NCBI RefSeq assembly: GCF_000744225.1
Contig: NZ_JQLN01000007.1
Coordinates: 186,001-250,000 of the forward strand
DNA length: 64,000 nucleotides
Source: Kitasatospora mediocidica KCTC 9733
GTDB lineage: Bacteria; Actinomycetota; Actinomycetes; Streptomycetales; Streptomycetaceae
Direction of reading: 5' to 3'
A model generated the notes under the pieces. The model saw only the letters and a list, made by a program, of their open reading frames with translations, made no database searches and was not told the DNA's origin. The position numbers and the translations under genes are program-made. Every line of letters begins with the position of its first letter. The first letter of the stretch is position 1. Of the stretch, positions 1 through 9,702 are shown piece after piece.

Positions 1-1405
1 GCCCGTCGGAGGCGAGTTCGCGCAGCAGGAGATTGCCCTTGACCAGCGCCGGACTGGTGTCGTCGACCACCTCGACGGTGAGGGTGAACTCGTGCGGCCG
101 CCCGCCGACCCCGTACGCGACGCTGCTCGCGAAGGGAGTGGGCAGGGAGGACGGGGTCCGCGGGTCCAGGTCGGACGGTAGGGTCACCCGCAGCGTCAGG
201 CTGCGCAGCGTCGGTTCGGCGGCGAGGTCGAGCGCGAGCTGCGCGAGGTCCGCCGGGTCGATGGCGGGAGCCAGCCCGAACGCCAGGTGGAAGCGGCAGC
301 CGCTGGACGTGGTCGGCGTACTGTCGATCAGCGCGTCGCAGTCGGCGGCGCAGCCGTCGGGGGACCTGACGATGCCGTAGGTCGCGGGCACCGCGACGAC
401 CGTCCCGCTCACCTGCCCGAGGTACAGCGAGCGGAAGGAGGGGTAGCGGTCGGCCACGCTCCCCAGCGCGGTCAGTTCGGTGTACTCGGAGCGGGTGGTG
501 TCGAAGCCCTCGAAGGCGGAGGAGTCGATGATCGCCGTGGTCGTGCCGGCGGCCGTGAGGGTGTAGAGCGGGCGGTAGGGGGACACGGCGTACCGGGTGC
601 CGAGGGCAACCGCTGCCGAGCCGAAGTCGGAGCAGACCACCGTCACCGTCACCGCCGGCCCGAGGAGCGGCGGGTGGACGGGGTGCGTGACCGGGCGGCC
701 GGTGGTGCTGCGGTGCGGGATCTCGCCCGGGAAGAGCTCGTCCTGGGAACCGGCGTCGGCCGGCGTCGGGTCGGGCTGCAGGAGGTGCCGCGTGACGAGA
801 TGGCGGACGACGCTGTACGAGTACGTCAGCTCCAGGGTGCAGCCGCCCGGCCCGGTCAGCTCGGAGTACGCCAACGGCACGTCGCTGCCGACCAGGCCGG
901 TCACCCTCACCAGGTAGGCGCCGTCGTCGTCCGCCGTGACCTGGGCGGGGACCGAGCGCTGCTGGTCCGAACCGTCGGACCCCTTGAAGGGGATGTGCAG
1001 CGTGCCGGCCAGGCCGGTCGGCGTGAGCTGCTCGTACCGGCCGGCCGGGTTGGCCTGGCGCGCGGCCGTCACGTCGGCGGGCTCCGCCGTGTGCAGCCCG
1101 AAGGTGAGCGTGGCGCTGTCGGACGGGTGGCCGAACGCGTCGAGCCCGTTCTGCACGGCCCGGAAGGCGAAGAGCAGGTCGGGATCGGGGGCCGGCCCGA
1201 AGTCGGGCAGGTACCAGAACAGCGTGGAATCGGCGTTGTCGCTGAAGATGCTGCCCTGGCGGGAGCCGTCGTTGGGGCCGCCGGGCTCGCCGCTCCCCGG
1301 GACGGGCGCGTCGGCGGGTACGAGCATGGCCAGCAGTCCCGGGGAGAGCGACACCCGCTCGGAGTCCGTGGTGACGGCGGGCGCGGGAGGGATCGGTGAG
1401 GACAT
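1..1405 (-). CDS. Unrecognised protein, C-terminal end beyond the window
   Basis: A minus-strand frame stays open from an ATG at 1405 to the window edge, at least 468 codons without a stop. I checked every in-frame triplet. The start lies 4 bases after the stop of the 676-residue gene upstream, so the two are probably translated together. The N-terminal part has a Pro/Ala-rich segment, then a stretch rich in beta-type residues with Val/Thr/Leu alternation. There is no signal peptide or membrane helix in what is visible. I do not recognise a family. The pairing with the next gene suggests a joint structural or binding role, which is inference only. Confidence 0.75.
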   Translation of the reverse strand, partial: MSSPIPPAPAVTTDSERVSLSPGLLAMLVPADAPVPGSGEPGGPNDGSRQGSIFSDNADSTLFWYLPDFGPAPDPDLLFAFRAVQNGLDAFGHPSDSATLTFGLHTAEPADVTAARQANPAGRYEQLTPTGLAGTLHIPFKGSDGSDQQRSVPAQVTADDDGAYLVRVTGLVGSDVPLAYSELTGPGGCTLELTYSYSVVRHLVTRHLLQPDPTPADAGSQDELFPGEIPHRSTTGRPVTHPVHPPLLGPAVTVTVVCSDFGSAAVALGTRYAVSPYRPLYTLTAAGTTTAIIDSSAFEGFDTTRSEYTELTALGSVADRYPSFRSLYLGQVSGTVVAVPATYGIVRSPDGCAADCDALIDSTPTTSSGCRFHLAFGLAPAIDPADLAQLALDLAAEPTLRSLTLRVTLPSDLDPRTPSSLPTPFASSVAYGVGGRPHEFTLTVEVVDDTSPALVKGNLLLRELASDG

Positions 1406-1409
1406 CGCG

Positions 1410-3440
1410 TCAGCTCGCCTGGAAGGCCTTGATGTAGTTGTTGATCGTGTCGACCTTGTCCGCGGGGGCCGGTGGCAGGGTGATCTTCAGGGGGTTCACG
1501 TACTTCACCCGCCCGGTGGGCAGCGCGACCGTGACGGGGGCATCGGTCTGCCAGGTCACCGGCGGATCGGTGAAGTTCGGTCCGGTCACCTCGACCTGCA
1601 GGGTGTAGGTGAAGGAGGTCTCGTTGATGTACTTGTCCGAGAAGATCTCCCAGAGGATGTTCTTCTGGTTCTCCCTGGTGATGGTGAGCGTGTCGGTCCG
1701 TGAGCCGAGGGTCGTGGTCAGCGTCATGGTGACGTTGTCCTTGGGCGGATTGATGTCGAGCATGAACCGCACGAAGACGTAGCCGACCTCGTCCACCGTC
1801 ATTCTGGGCGCGTGGAACGGGCCGGTCTGCTCGATCACCATCGTGGTGCCGCCGTTGGACAACTCGACGCGTGGATCGTCTCCGTCGTAGACCAGGGTCT
1901 TGGTGAGCTTGACCTGGTCGGCCGGCCACTCCTTGGAGTCCGCCGCGAGCCGCAGGAAGGCGATGTTGACGAGGTCCGCCGGGTTGTCCTTGGTCCACAT
2001 GGCGAGCTCGGCGCCCGCGTTCGGGTCGGTCTTGGCCACGGTGTAGTGGAAGCCCTGGGCGTCGGTGACCAGGTTGACCTGGCCGTTCGCCTCCGGGTTG
2101 TCGAAGTCCGGGTAGCTGACCTCCAGTTGGATGGACTGGATCGGATCGTGCAGCGCGGTGCCGTCGGCCAGCTTCTCGTCGAAGTTGACCGCACTCGACC
2201 CGACGACCTGGATCTTCTTGAAGAACTCGCCGACGTCCACGATCGCCAGGTAGCGGTCCGGGTTCGCCTTGACCGCGGGGAGCAGGTCGTCGAGCGTCCC
2301 GGAGACCGTGCTGTTGACCGCGATGCTGGTGTCCAGCTTCAGCGTCTGGGGGAAACTCAGGCCGCGGTGCTGGTAGTTCTGCTTGAGGGTGACGGCCGCG
2401 CCGCCGAAGATGCTGCTGAAGAGGCTCCGGTCGGCGGTGGCCGGGGCCTGGTCGGCCGGTTTCCAGTCGAAGATCTCGCTCTTGATCGCGTCGAAGGCCG
2501 CCTTGCGCATGTCGTCGACGTTCTTCTCGATCCACTGCTTCAGCTCGGGCGAGATGTCGGCCTCGTCCATCTGCATCTCGGTGGTGATCGCACCGCTCGT
2601 GAGCATGTTGGAGTACGCGTAGTCGAGGGTCGCGCTGTCGATTCCCAGGAAGCCGCCGACGGACAGGGCCGCCGAGAACTGCTCGTACGACTTGTCGGCG
2701 TCGGCGTGGACGGTGATCTGACAGGCGTGGATGTACATCTGCTCCTTGAGGTTGCAGTGCACGGTGAACGGGGACACGCCGGCCTTGAGGCTGCCCGCGA
2801 TGGCCCCGGCGGCCAGCTCGTTGCAGGTGACGAGGAAGCTGCTGTCGCCGTGTGCCTCGATGCTGCCCTTACCGGATCCCTGGGCGCTGATGAACATCGG
2901 AGACTTGGTCCCGGCGGACGCCGCCACCAGGTCGGGCACCTCGATGGTGACGTTGTTCTCGATGATCGGCACGATGCCGAGCAGCGGATCAGGCTCCTGG
3001 GCACCGTAGTTGAAGAACAGCTTGGCCAGACGCGGCGCCGGTGCGGGGTGCGATCCCGCTCTGAGCACCTTGACGGCGTTGGCGATCACGCTGTCGGGGA
3101 CCGCGAAGGTGGTGGTGAAGGTGGCGAAACCGCCGCCCGTCTCGACATCGCCGCCGGACGTCTGCGCGGCGCTCACGCCGACGGAGGTCTCCTCGGTCAT
3201 GAGCCCCTTGAAGACCGTCATGCCGAAGGCGAAGTCCTGCGGGCTGTCCTGCTTCTTGGCCAGGTACACCCGCGACGGCTGCCAGTAGTACTGGGGAGGC
3301 AGCCCGGCCGCGCGCAGGTCCTCGTTGCTCGCGTCCGGGTACACCTCCACGCTGTAGGCGGTCCCGGTCTCGTCGTTGACGGTGACCACCACGAAGTCGG
3401 GACCGAACAACGGGCCGGCCGCGGACAGGAAGTTGGACAT
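1410..3440 (-). CDS. Unrecognised 676-residue protein
   Basis: ATG at 3440 is preceded by a good ribosome site (GGAGGGAAC). The protein has no signal peptide and no transmembrane segment. It is rich in Thr, Val, Asp and Phe, and its C-terminal third (about residues 480-670) reads as beta-sandwich repeats ending in a Pro-rich strand near KITLPPAP. It contains few basic residues, which is unusual for this genome. No catalytic motif is visible. It stands between a patatin-like lipase upstream and another unknown gene immediately downstream, all co-directional. It may be a structural or adhesin-like protein, but I cannot assign a family. Confidence 0.8.
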   Translation of the reverse strand: MSNFLSAAGPLFGPDFVVVTVNDETGTAYSVEVYPDASNEDLRAAGLPPQYYWQPSRVYLAKKQDSPQDFAFGMTVFKGLMTEETSVGVSAAQTSGGDVETGGGFATFTTTFAVPDSVIANAVKVLRAGSHPAPAPRLAKLFFNYGAQEPDPLLGIVPIIENNVTIEVPDLVAASAGTKSPMFISAQGSGKGSIEAHGDSSFLVTCNELAAGAIAGSLKAGVSPFTVHCNLKEQMYIHACQITVHADADKSYEQFSAALSVGGFLGIDSATLDYAYSNMLTSGAITTEMQMDEADISPELKQWIEKNVDDMRKAAFDAIKSEIFDWKPADQAPATADRSLFSSIFGGAAVTLKQNYQHRGLSFPQTLKLDTSIAVNSTVSGTLDDLLPAVKANPDRYLAIVDVGEFFKKIQVVGSSAVNFDEKLADGTALHDPIQSIQLEVSYPDFDNPEANGQVNLVTDAQGFHYTVAKTDPNAGAELAMWTKDNPADLVNIAFLRLAADSKEWPADQVKLTKTLVYDGDDPRVELSNGGTTMVIEQTGPFHAPRMTVDEVGYVFVRFMLDINPPKDNVTMTLTTTLGSRTDTLTITRENQKNILWEIFSDKYINETSFTYTLQVEVTGPNFTDPPVTWQTDAPVTVALPTGRVKYVNPLKITLPPAPADKVDTINNYIKAFQAS

Positions 3441-3618
3441 GTTCCCTCCAGGAAGGGGGAGTCGCAGCAGGCCCGCGGGGGACGGCGGGTCTGGGTCGCT
3501 CGCCATCGTTTCGTGCCCGATCCTTGCCTGCCCGTCTGCCACGCCCGAACGGCCACCGGACCACCTACAGGGAGCAACGACCGGCTGCGAACGTCCGGGG
3601 GCCCGACTGCACGGCCGG

Positions 3619-4611
3619 CTACGGCGTGTGGTGAACGCGCGCGAGGAACTGCCGGGCGGCCTCCTGTCCACTGCTGAACAGCCGACTGCGATCCTGCGGA
3701 CCGAGGTGGAAGTCGGTGGCCGACATTCCGGCGGTGTCGACGTAGATCGTGCGCTGACTCACCCCCTCCTCCTGTAGGTGGTAGCGGTTCCAGTCACCGG
3801 TGAGGGTCTCCAGGGAGTTGACGGCGATGCCGAGGGCCGACTTCACCGGGACGTCGGGTTTCGGCTGCGGGAGAGCGGAGAGTTTCACCCCCCAGGTCGG
3901 CCAGCGCGGATCGAGGCCGTCGGTGCGGTCGAAGACGGTGATCGGGAAGTTGGACAGCAGTCCGCCGTCCACCCAGGTGACCTTGCCGGCACCGGTCTCC
4001 ATATGCACCGGTTGGAAGTAGAAGGGGATGGACATCGAAGCCCGGACCGCGTCCGCCACCCGCTGCTCGTCCGGCTTCCTGCTGTACTGCGGGTAGTCCC
4101 ACGGCAGCCGCACCAGCGCGTGCCGGGACACGTCGCTCGTGTGCACCACGAGCGAGTAGCGCTGATAGGGGGCGAGCGAGCTGCCGGGGTCGGCCTCCGG
4201 GGCGATGGCGAGATCACCGAAGGTCACCACACCCACCTGCGCCAGCACGGGCCCGAGCCATCCGGCCAGGTAGTCGCCGGAGTGCGCCCCCTCGTGCAGC
4301 AGCAGCTCGACGCTCTGGCCCAGCCGTCCGGTCATCCGCTCGAGCGTCGGGGACCGGGCGAACTGGGAGTAGTCGACGGTGTCCATCACCTCGCGCAGTT
4401 CGTGCAGGTCCCGGCCGGCCTTCTGATAGGCGGCCACGAGCGAGGCGACGATGGCGCCGGCGCTGGTTCCGGCCACCCGCGGGAAGCTGTAGCCGGCTTC
4501 CGACAGGGTGAGGACGGCGCCCAACAGGCCGATGCCCTTGACTCCGCCGCCCTCCAGGACGAGGTCGACCTTCAGCTCCTGACCGGCCGTGCCGGATGCG
4601 TCATCAGACAT
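3619..4611 (-). CDS. Patatin-like phospholipase
   Basis: A 330-residue protein of the patatin family, serine lipases that use a Ser-Asp dyad to cleave acyl esters of phospholipids. The oxyanion-hole motif GGGVKGIG is at about residues 21-28, the nucleophile elbow GTSAG at about 49-53, and the DGG motif carrying the catalytic Asp is in WVDGGLLSNFP. The length is usual for a bacterial stand-alone patatin and there is no signal peptide. The gene reads in the same direction as the two unknown genes below it, 178 bases away. Its start lies 52 bases beyond the stop of the cyclohexenyl reductase gene, where the biosynthetic operon ends. Confidence 0.9.
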   Translation of the reverse strand: MSDDASGTAGQELKVDLVLEGGGVKGIGLLGAVLTLSEAGYSFPRVAGTSAGAIVASLVAAYQKAGRDLHELREVMDTVDYSQFARSPTLERMTGRLGQSVELLLHEGAHSGDYLAGWLGPVLAQVGVVTFGDLAIAPEADPGSSLAPYQRYSLVVHTSDVSRHALVRLPWDYPQYSRKPDEQRVADAVRASMSIPFYFQPVHMETGAGKVTWVDGGLLSNFPITVFDRTDGLDPRWPTWGVKLSALPQPKPDVPVKSALGIAVNSLETLTGDWNRYHLQEEGVSQRTIYVDTAGMSATDFHLGPQDRSRLFSSGQEAARQFLARVHHTP

Positions 4612-4663
4612 ACCGCCTTCATCGGCGTGCCGCTGCTGCTCCTTGAGCCCGAGCCCGCACGGC

Positions 4664-5497
4664 CTAGGAGTCCCAGGTCGGGCGCGGGGGCAGGCTCAGC
4701 GGCGCGCGGGCGTCGGCGAAGAACGGCGGCGCGACGACGCTCAGCCCGCCGTCCACCACCAGGGTCTGCCCGGTGATGTACTCGGAACCGGCCGAGAGCA
4801 GGAAGGCGATGGTGTCCGCCACCTCCTGGACGTCGGCGGCGCGGCCCTTCGGGATGCGGTCGAGCACCGTGGCCTGGTCGGCCATGCCCGGCACCCCGTA
4901 GAAGAACTCCAGCGAGTCGGAGTCGATCAGACCGCCGTTCACGGCGTTGACGTTGATGCCGTACGGGGCGAACTCCAGGGCCATGTACCGCACCCAGGAC
5001 TCGATCGCGGCCTTCATCGAACCGAGCGCGGCATAGGTCGGATAGGCGCGGATGCTGCCGTAGCTCGACAGCGCCACGATCCGCCCGCCGTCGTCCATCA
5101 GCCGCACGGCGTGCTGCGAGCCGAGCACGAAGGGCCGCAGGTTCATCGCGTAGGAGCGGTCCAGGTGGTGCGGCTTCATGTCCATGATGTTCTTGAAGGC
5201 GCCGGCCGCCGCGTTCGAGACGAAGTGGTCCAGCCGCCCGAACTGCTCCTGCACGGTGGTGAAGAGGGCCTCCACCCCGTCGACCGACTCGACGTCCGCC
5301 TGGACCGCGAGCCCGCGCCCGCCGGCCTCCTCCAGGTCGGCCACGGTCTTCTCGGCCAGGTCGGCGTTCTTCTTGTAGTTCACCACCACGGTGGCGCCGC
5401 CCCGGCCCAGGGTGAGGGCCAGCGCCCGGCCGATGCCCCGGGAGGCGCCGGTGATCAGCGCGATCCGGTCCTGGAACGGCCCGCCGCCCCCGGTCAT
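4664..5497 (-). CDS. chcA: 1-cyclohexenylcarbonyl-CoA reductase (ChcA-like SDR)
   Basis: A 277-residue short-chain dehydrogenase with TGASRGIG near the N-terminus, NAAA after the fourth strand and a C-terminal VDGG. The motifs VVVNYKKNADLA, VSNAAA, YAMNLRPFVLG and the ending VAPPFFADA match what I remember of ChcA. That enzyme reduces the enoyl thioesters on the route from shikimate to cyclohexanecarboxyl-CoA in ansatrienin, phoslactomycin and asukamycin producers. It overlaps the preceding acyl-CoA dehydrogenase by 4 bases (ATGA) and is the last gene of a seven-gene operon. The usual Tyr-x-x-x-Lys site is replaced by a Leu/Met region, as in FabI-type enoyl reductases. Confidence 0.87.
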   Translation of the reverse strand: MTGGGGPFQDRIALITGASRGIGRALALTLGRGGATVVVNYKKNADLAEKTVADLEEAGGRGLAVQADVESVDGVEALFTTVQEQFGRLDHFVSNAAAGAFKNIMDMKPHHLDRSYAMNLRPFVLGSQHAVRLMDDGGRIVALSSYGSIRAYPTYAALGSMKAAIESWVRYMALEFAPYGINVNAVNGGLIDSDSLEFFYGVPGMADQATVLDRIPKGRAADVQEVADTIAFLLSAGSEYITGQTLVVDGGLSVVAPPFFADARAPLSLPPRPTWDS

Positions 5498-6678
5498 CGG
5501 GCCGCCTCCGCCCGCTGCAGGAGCTCCCGGAAGACCACGGCCTTCTGGATCTCGTTGGTGCCCTCCTCGAAGCGCTGCGCCCTGGCGTCCCGGTACACCC
5601 GCTCGATCGGGCTGCTCTTCCAGTAGCCCGAACCCCCGTGGATCTGAAGGGCCTTGTCGGTGACCCGGGTGAGCATGTCGACCGCTGTCAGCTTGGCCAT
5701 CGAGGAGAGCATCGCGGTGTCCGGGTCACCGGCCTCCCAGCGGCGCGCGGCGTGCAGGGCCAGCTGCCGGGCCGCCTCGATGTCGCTCTCGTTCTCGGCG
5801 AGCATGAACTGCAGCGCCTGCCGGGAGGTCAGCGGCTTGCCGAAGGTCACCCGACCTCGGGCGTACTCCAGGGCCAGCTGCTGGGCGCGCGAGGCCAGGC
5901 CCACGCAGCTCATCGCCACCGAGATCCGGGACGGCGTCAGGAACCCGCCCAGGGCGACCGCCAGGCCGTCCCCCTCCGCGCCGAGCCGGTTCGCGACGGG
6001 GACGGGCGTGCGGTCGAAAGTCAGCCGCGCGTGGTCGGTCCCGGTCACGCCCATGGTCTGCGAGGTGTCCTCGACCGTCACCCCGGCGGCGGCGCGCGGC
6101 ACCATCAGGGCCACCGTGCCCTGGTGGCCGCTGCTGCCCGCCAGCCGCGCCGCCAGCAGCCAGTAGTCGCAGCGCACTCCGAAGGTGATCAGGTGCTTCA
6201 CCCCGGTCAGGTAGTAGGTGTCCCCCTCGCGGACCACCGTGCAGCGGATGTCGGCGCCGGAGCCGGCCTGCGGCTCGGTGAGCGTGAAGGCGACCTTGAT
6301 CCGACCGGCGACCGACGGCAGGACGAAGCGCTCGCGCTGCTCAGCGGTGGCGAACCGGTCGATCGCCCGCCAGGTCCCGTTGACCACGTGCACGATCATC
6401 CGCAGCGAGGCGTGCGAGCGGGAGAACAGCTCGATCAGCTCCATCCACTGCGGGAAGGAGAGACCGCGTCCGCCGTACTCGCGCGGCGCGGCCAGCGACA
6501 GGTAGCCGTGCTCGCGCAGCTCGGTCCAGAGCGCCTGCGGCACGGTGCCCGAGGCTTCGATCCGGCGCGCCCACTCCTCGGCGGGCCCGGCGACGTAGGC
6601 GGCGATCTCGGCCCGCAGGCGGTGGAACTCCGCCGCGCTCGGGGCGGTCGCCGGCGCGGCGGCCTCGACGGTGCTCAT
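5494..6678 (-). CDS. Acyl-CoA dehydrogenase of cyclohexanecarboxylate pathway
   Basis: A 394-residue flavin enzyme of the acyl-CoA dehydrogenase family. It shows the FAD-binding stretch FTLTEPQAGSGAD, the R-x-T-F-GKPL helix motif and the C-terminal signature FEEGTNEIQKAV with the family's catalytic Glu region. In cyclohexanecarboxyl-CoA clusters (phoslactomycin, ansatrienin, asukamycin) a homologue sits beside chcA and the EPSP-synthase-like gene and is thought to act on cyclohexenyl intermediates. Here it overlaps both neighbours by 4 bases, which fixes the ATG at 6678. The exact redox step is inference. Confidence 0.85.
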   Translation of the reverse strand: MSTVEAAAPATAPSAAEFHRLRAEIAAYVAGPAEEWARRIEASGTVPQALWTELREHGYLSLAAPREYGGRGLSFPQWMELIELFSRSHASLRMIVHVVNGTWRAIDRFATAEQRERFVLPSVAGRIKVAFTLTEPQAGSGADIRCTVVREGDTYYLTGVKHLITFGVRCDYWLLAARLAGSSGHQGTVALMVPRAAAGVTVEDTSQTMGVTGTDHARLTFDRTPVPVANRLGAEGDGLAVALGGFLTPSRISVAMSCVGLASRAQQLALEYARGRVTFGKPLTSRQALQFMLAENESDIEAARQLALHAARRWEAGDPDTAMLSSMAKLTAVDMLTRVTDKALQIHGGSGYWKSSPIERVYRDARAQRFEEGTNEIQKAVVFRELLQRAEAAR

Positions 6679-9659
6679 ACGGTGTGCTCCTCGAAGGGGG
6701 TCGGGTCGGGGGCCGTGGCCTGGCGGCGCAGGACGAACTTCTGGACCTTGCCGGCCGGGTTGCGCGGCAGCCGCGGCACCAGCCGCAACCGCTCGGGCCA
6801 GTAGTGCTTGGAGACCTGGTACTGGTCCAGGTACTTGCACAGGGCGTCGAGTTCGACGTGCGCGCCCTCGACGGGCACCACGAAGGCGCAGGCGCGCTCG
6901 CCGAGCCGTTCGTCCGGCATCCCGACCACCGCGACCTCGCTCACCGCCGGGTGCCGATGCAGGAGTTCCTCGATCTCGGCGACCGGGACCTTCTCACCGC
7001 CGCGGTTGATGACGTCCTTGATCCGGCCGGTGACGCGCAGATAGCCGTCCTCGTTGAGCACCGCCAGGTCGCCGGTGCGGTACCAGCCGTCGGCGGTCCA
7101 CACCTCGGCGGTCAGGTCGGGGCGGTCCAGGTAGCCGACGAAGCCGGTGGGCGAGTCGACCTCCAGGTTGCCCTCCCGGCCGGCCGGGAGCACCTGCCCG
7201 GCGTCGTCGGTCACCCGCAGCCGGACGCCGTCCATCGCCCGGCCGTCGGTGCCCCAGACCTTCTCGGGCGGGTCGTCCGGTGCCGAGAGCGAGCCGAGGC
7301 AGGTCTCGGTGGTGCCGAACGCGCCGCAGACCGCCGCGCCCAGCACGGTGGTGGCCCGTTCGGCCAGGCTGCGCGGCACGGCGGCGCCCGCGACCACGAA
7401 GGTGCGCAGCGCCGGCGGTGCGCCGCCGCCGCTCTCGACCTCTTGCACCAGGTCGGCCAGGAACGGCGTGGCCGCCTGGACGAAGGTGGCCCGGTGCTCG
7501 CGCAGCGCCCGCAGCGCCGTGCCGGGGTCCCACCGCGCTTGCAACACCTGGGGGACGCCCAGGGTCACGGCCAGCCACATCCCGTAGAGGAACCCGGTCT
7601 GGTGGGCCAGCGGGGACGGGATGTGGATCACGTCGCCGTCGTCGAGGCCGAGCCGGTCGATCTGCAGCCGGACGGCGTGGGCGAGGGTGTCCCCGCGGTG
7701 CAGCACTCCCTTGGGCTCGCCGGTGGTGCCGGAGGTGAAGAGCAACTGCGCAGGCGCGTCCGGCGCCGGGGCGAGCGCTGCCAGCGCGGCGGGGTCCGGG
7801 ACGGCGGCGGCGACCGTGGCGGTCCAGTCCGACCAGGCCAATCCGTCGTCGTTGGTGGGCAGTTCGACGGGCTGCCGGTCGGTGGAGACCACCGCGACCC
7901 GGCGTAGCAGGCTGCGGCCGGCGATGTCCTCGGCCAGCCAGGCGGCGGTCTCCCTGGCGTGCTCGCGGTGGCGGAACCGGTCCGCCACCAGCAGGACCCG
8001 CGCGCCGGAGCGGCGCAGGGCGAAGGCCAGCTCCCGCTGCCGGAAGATCGGCATCAGCGGGCAGCAGATCGCGCCGATCCGCAGCGCGGCCAACGAGACC
8101 TCCACGAACTCGCCCCAGTTGGGGAGTTGGTAGGCCACCGGTTCGCCCGGACGCACCCCGAAGGCCAGCAGGGCGGTGGCGGCGCGGTCCACCCGCTCGT
8201 CCAGTTCGCGCCAGCTGACCGTGCGGTCGCCGGCCGGGCGGACGTCCACCAGGGCGGTGTCGTCGGGTCGCCGGGCGGCCCAGTGACGCAGCAGGTCGGA
8301 CGGCGCGGTCGGCGCGGCGGAGGTGGTGAGGGCGGCGGTGGCGGGGGCGGCCGCGCGGCGGCCGGGGTCGACGGACATCCGCAGGCCGAGGCCCGTCATG
8401 TCGTCGAGGAACCCCGGGTAGGAGATCCGGTAGGCGCGCGGGTAGCTGAGCGTCCCGGTGCGGGCGGCCCTGGTGCCCGCCAGCGCGAGCGACATCAGCA
8501 CCCGGTGGTCGTTGTAGGAGGAGAGCCGGGCTCCCGTCAGCGCGGCCACCCCGCGCACCCGCAGCCGGTCGCCCTCGACCGTCAGATCGCCGCCCATGGC
8601 GTTGAGTTGGAGCATCGCCGCGACCCGGTCGGACTCCTTCAGTCGGACGTGGCGGATGTTCTCGAAGACCGTCTCGCCCTGCGCCACCGCGGCCAGCACG
8701 CTGAGGACCGGGAGCATGTCCGGGATCTCCCGGCAGTCCACCGTGGTGGCGCGCAGCCGGACACCGTCGTGGCGGATCCGCAGGCCGCCGGCCTGCTCGT
8801 CGAGCTCCATCGGCACCCCCATCCGCCGCACCACGTCCAGGAACGCGGCCTCGGGATGGTCGAGTTCGCCGCCGTCCAGCCGGGTGACGCCGCGCAGCAG
8901 CACGTCGGCAGGGTGCAGCGCGGCGGCGGCGATGCCGAACGCGGCCGAGCCCAGGTCGGGCGGGAGCGTCAGCTCGGCGGGCACGGCGTGCTGCCCGGGC
9001 TCGATGTCGAACCGCCGCCAGTCGTCCGAGACCTCCACCCGCAGGCCGAACCGGCGCATCATCGCCACCGTGAGTTCCACGTACGGCCGTTCGTTGAGCT
9101 CGCCGGCCACCTCCACGACGGTGGGACCGGTCGCGAAGGGCGCGAGCAGGATCAGCCCGGAGACCCACTGCGACAGCGTGCCCGGGATCACCACCCGGCC
9201 ACCGGCCGGACGCCCGGGCCGCACCCGCACCGGCGGACAGCCGTCGGCGGAGTCCAGATCGACGCCCAGCTCGCGCAGCGCGTCCAACAGCGGTCCCACC
9301 GGGCGGCGTTGGAAGTACTTCTGGCCGGTGACGGTCAGCGGGGAGTCGGCCAGGGCGGCGAGGCCGAGCATGAAGTACAGCGTGGTCCCGGAACTGCCGG
9401 CCGTGACGCTCTCGCGGCGCCGCCGGTAGGGGCCGCCGCGCACCACGTAGGTGTCGCCCTCGACGCTGATCCGGGTGCCGAGGTCGCGTAACAGCCGGAC
9501 GGTGTAGCGCACATGGCGCGCGTCGCTGACACCGGTGATCCGGCTGGTGCCCTCGGCCAGCGAGGCGAGGATCAGCGCCCGGTGCGCGTGGTACTTGGAC
9601 GGCGGGACCAGCAGCTCACCGCGGAGCGGCTGCCGGTTGGGCCTGAGCGTGAGATGCAT
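6675..9659 (-). CDS. EPSP-synthase-like / acyl-CoA ligase fusion
   Basis: A 994-residue two-domain protein. Residues 1-430 are an EPSP-synthase fold with PPSKYHAHRAL, IPDMLPVL, VRLKESDRVAAM and SYNDHR. A Pro/Ala linker (about 430-455) leads to an AMP-binding ligase with LLFTSGTTGEPKG, FGTTET, YRTGD and the C-terminal NPAGKVQK lysine loop. The same fusion is known in the phoslactomycin (PlmJK) and asukamycin pathways, where it supplies the cyclohexanecarboxyl-CoA starter from shikimate. The ligase half probably makes the CoA thioester and the first half eliminates water or phosphate from a shikimate derivative. The Ser of the usual PGSKS loop is Tyr here, so true EPSP synthesis is doubtful. 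Confidence 0.88.
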   Translation of the reverse strand: MHLTLRPNRQPLRGELLVPPSKYHAHRALILASLAEGTSRITGVSDARHVRYTVRLLRDLGTRISVEGDTYVVRGGPYRRRRESVTAGSSGTTLYFMLGLAALADSPLTVTGQKYFQRRPVGPLLDALRELGVDLDSADGCPPVRVRPGRPAGGRVVIPGTLSQWVSGLILLAPFATGPTVVEVAGELNERPYVELTVAMMRRFGLRVEVSDDWRRFDIEPGQHAVPAELTLPPDLGSAAFGIAAAALHPADVLLRGVTRLDGGELDHPEAAFLDVVRRMGVPMELDEQAGGLRIRHDGVRLRATTVDCREIPDMLPVLSVLAAVAQGETVFENIRHVRLKESDRVAAMLQLNAMGGDLTVEGDRLRVRGVAALTGARLSSYNDHRVLMSLALAGTRAARTGTLSYPRAYRISYPGFLDDMTGLGLRMSVDPGRRAAAPATAALTTSAAPTAPSDLLRHWAARRPDDTALVDVRPAGDRTVSWRELDERVDRAATALLAFGVRPGEPVAYQLPNWGEFVEVSLAALRIGAICCPLMPIFRQRELAFALRRSGARVLLVADRFRHREHARETAAWLAEDIAGRSLLRRVAVVSTDRQPVELPTNDDGLAWSDWTATVAAAVPDPAALAALAPAPDAPAQLLFTSGTTGEPKGVLHRGDTLAHAVRLQIDRLGLDDGDVIHIPSPLAHQTGFLYGMWLAVTLGVPQVLQARWDPGTALRALREHRATFVQAATPFLADLVQEVESGGGAPPALRTFVVAGAAVPRSLAERATTVLGAAVCGAFGTTETCLGSLSAPDDPPEKVWGTDGRAMDGVRLRVTDDAGQVLPAGREGNLEVDSPTGFVGYLDRPDLTAEVWTADGWYRTGDLAVLNEDGYLRVTGRIKDVINRGGEKVPVAEIEELLHRHPAVSEVAVVGMPDERLGERACAFVVPVEGAHVELDALCKYLDQYQVSKHYWPERLRLVPRLPRNPAGKVQKFVLRRQATAPDPTPFEEHTV

Positions 9660-9702
9660 GAACTTCCTCTCCGGCTCCGGGAGTCGGCCTGGACGGAACG
9701 AC

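Noticed and set aside
287..1399. Long plus-strand frame over the partial minus gene
   Set aside because: Its translation is an Arg/Gly/Val-rich low-complexity product, a shadow of the minus-strand gene, which has sensible composition and a coupled start.
1812..3677. 621-codon plus-strand frame
   Set aside because: Composition is repetitive (Val/Leu/Gly/Asp/Arg) and it has no ribosome site. It mirrors the 676-residue minus gene.
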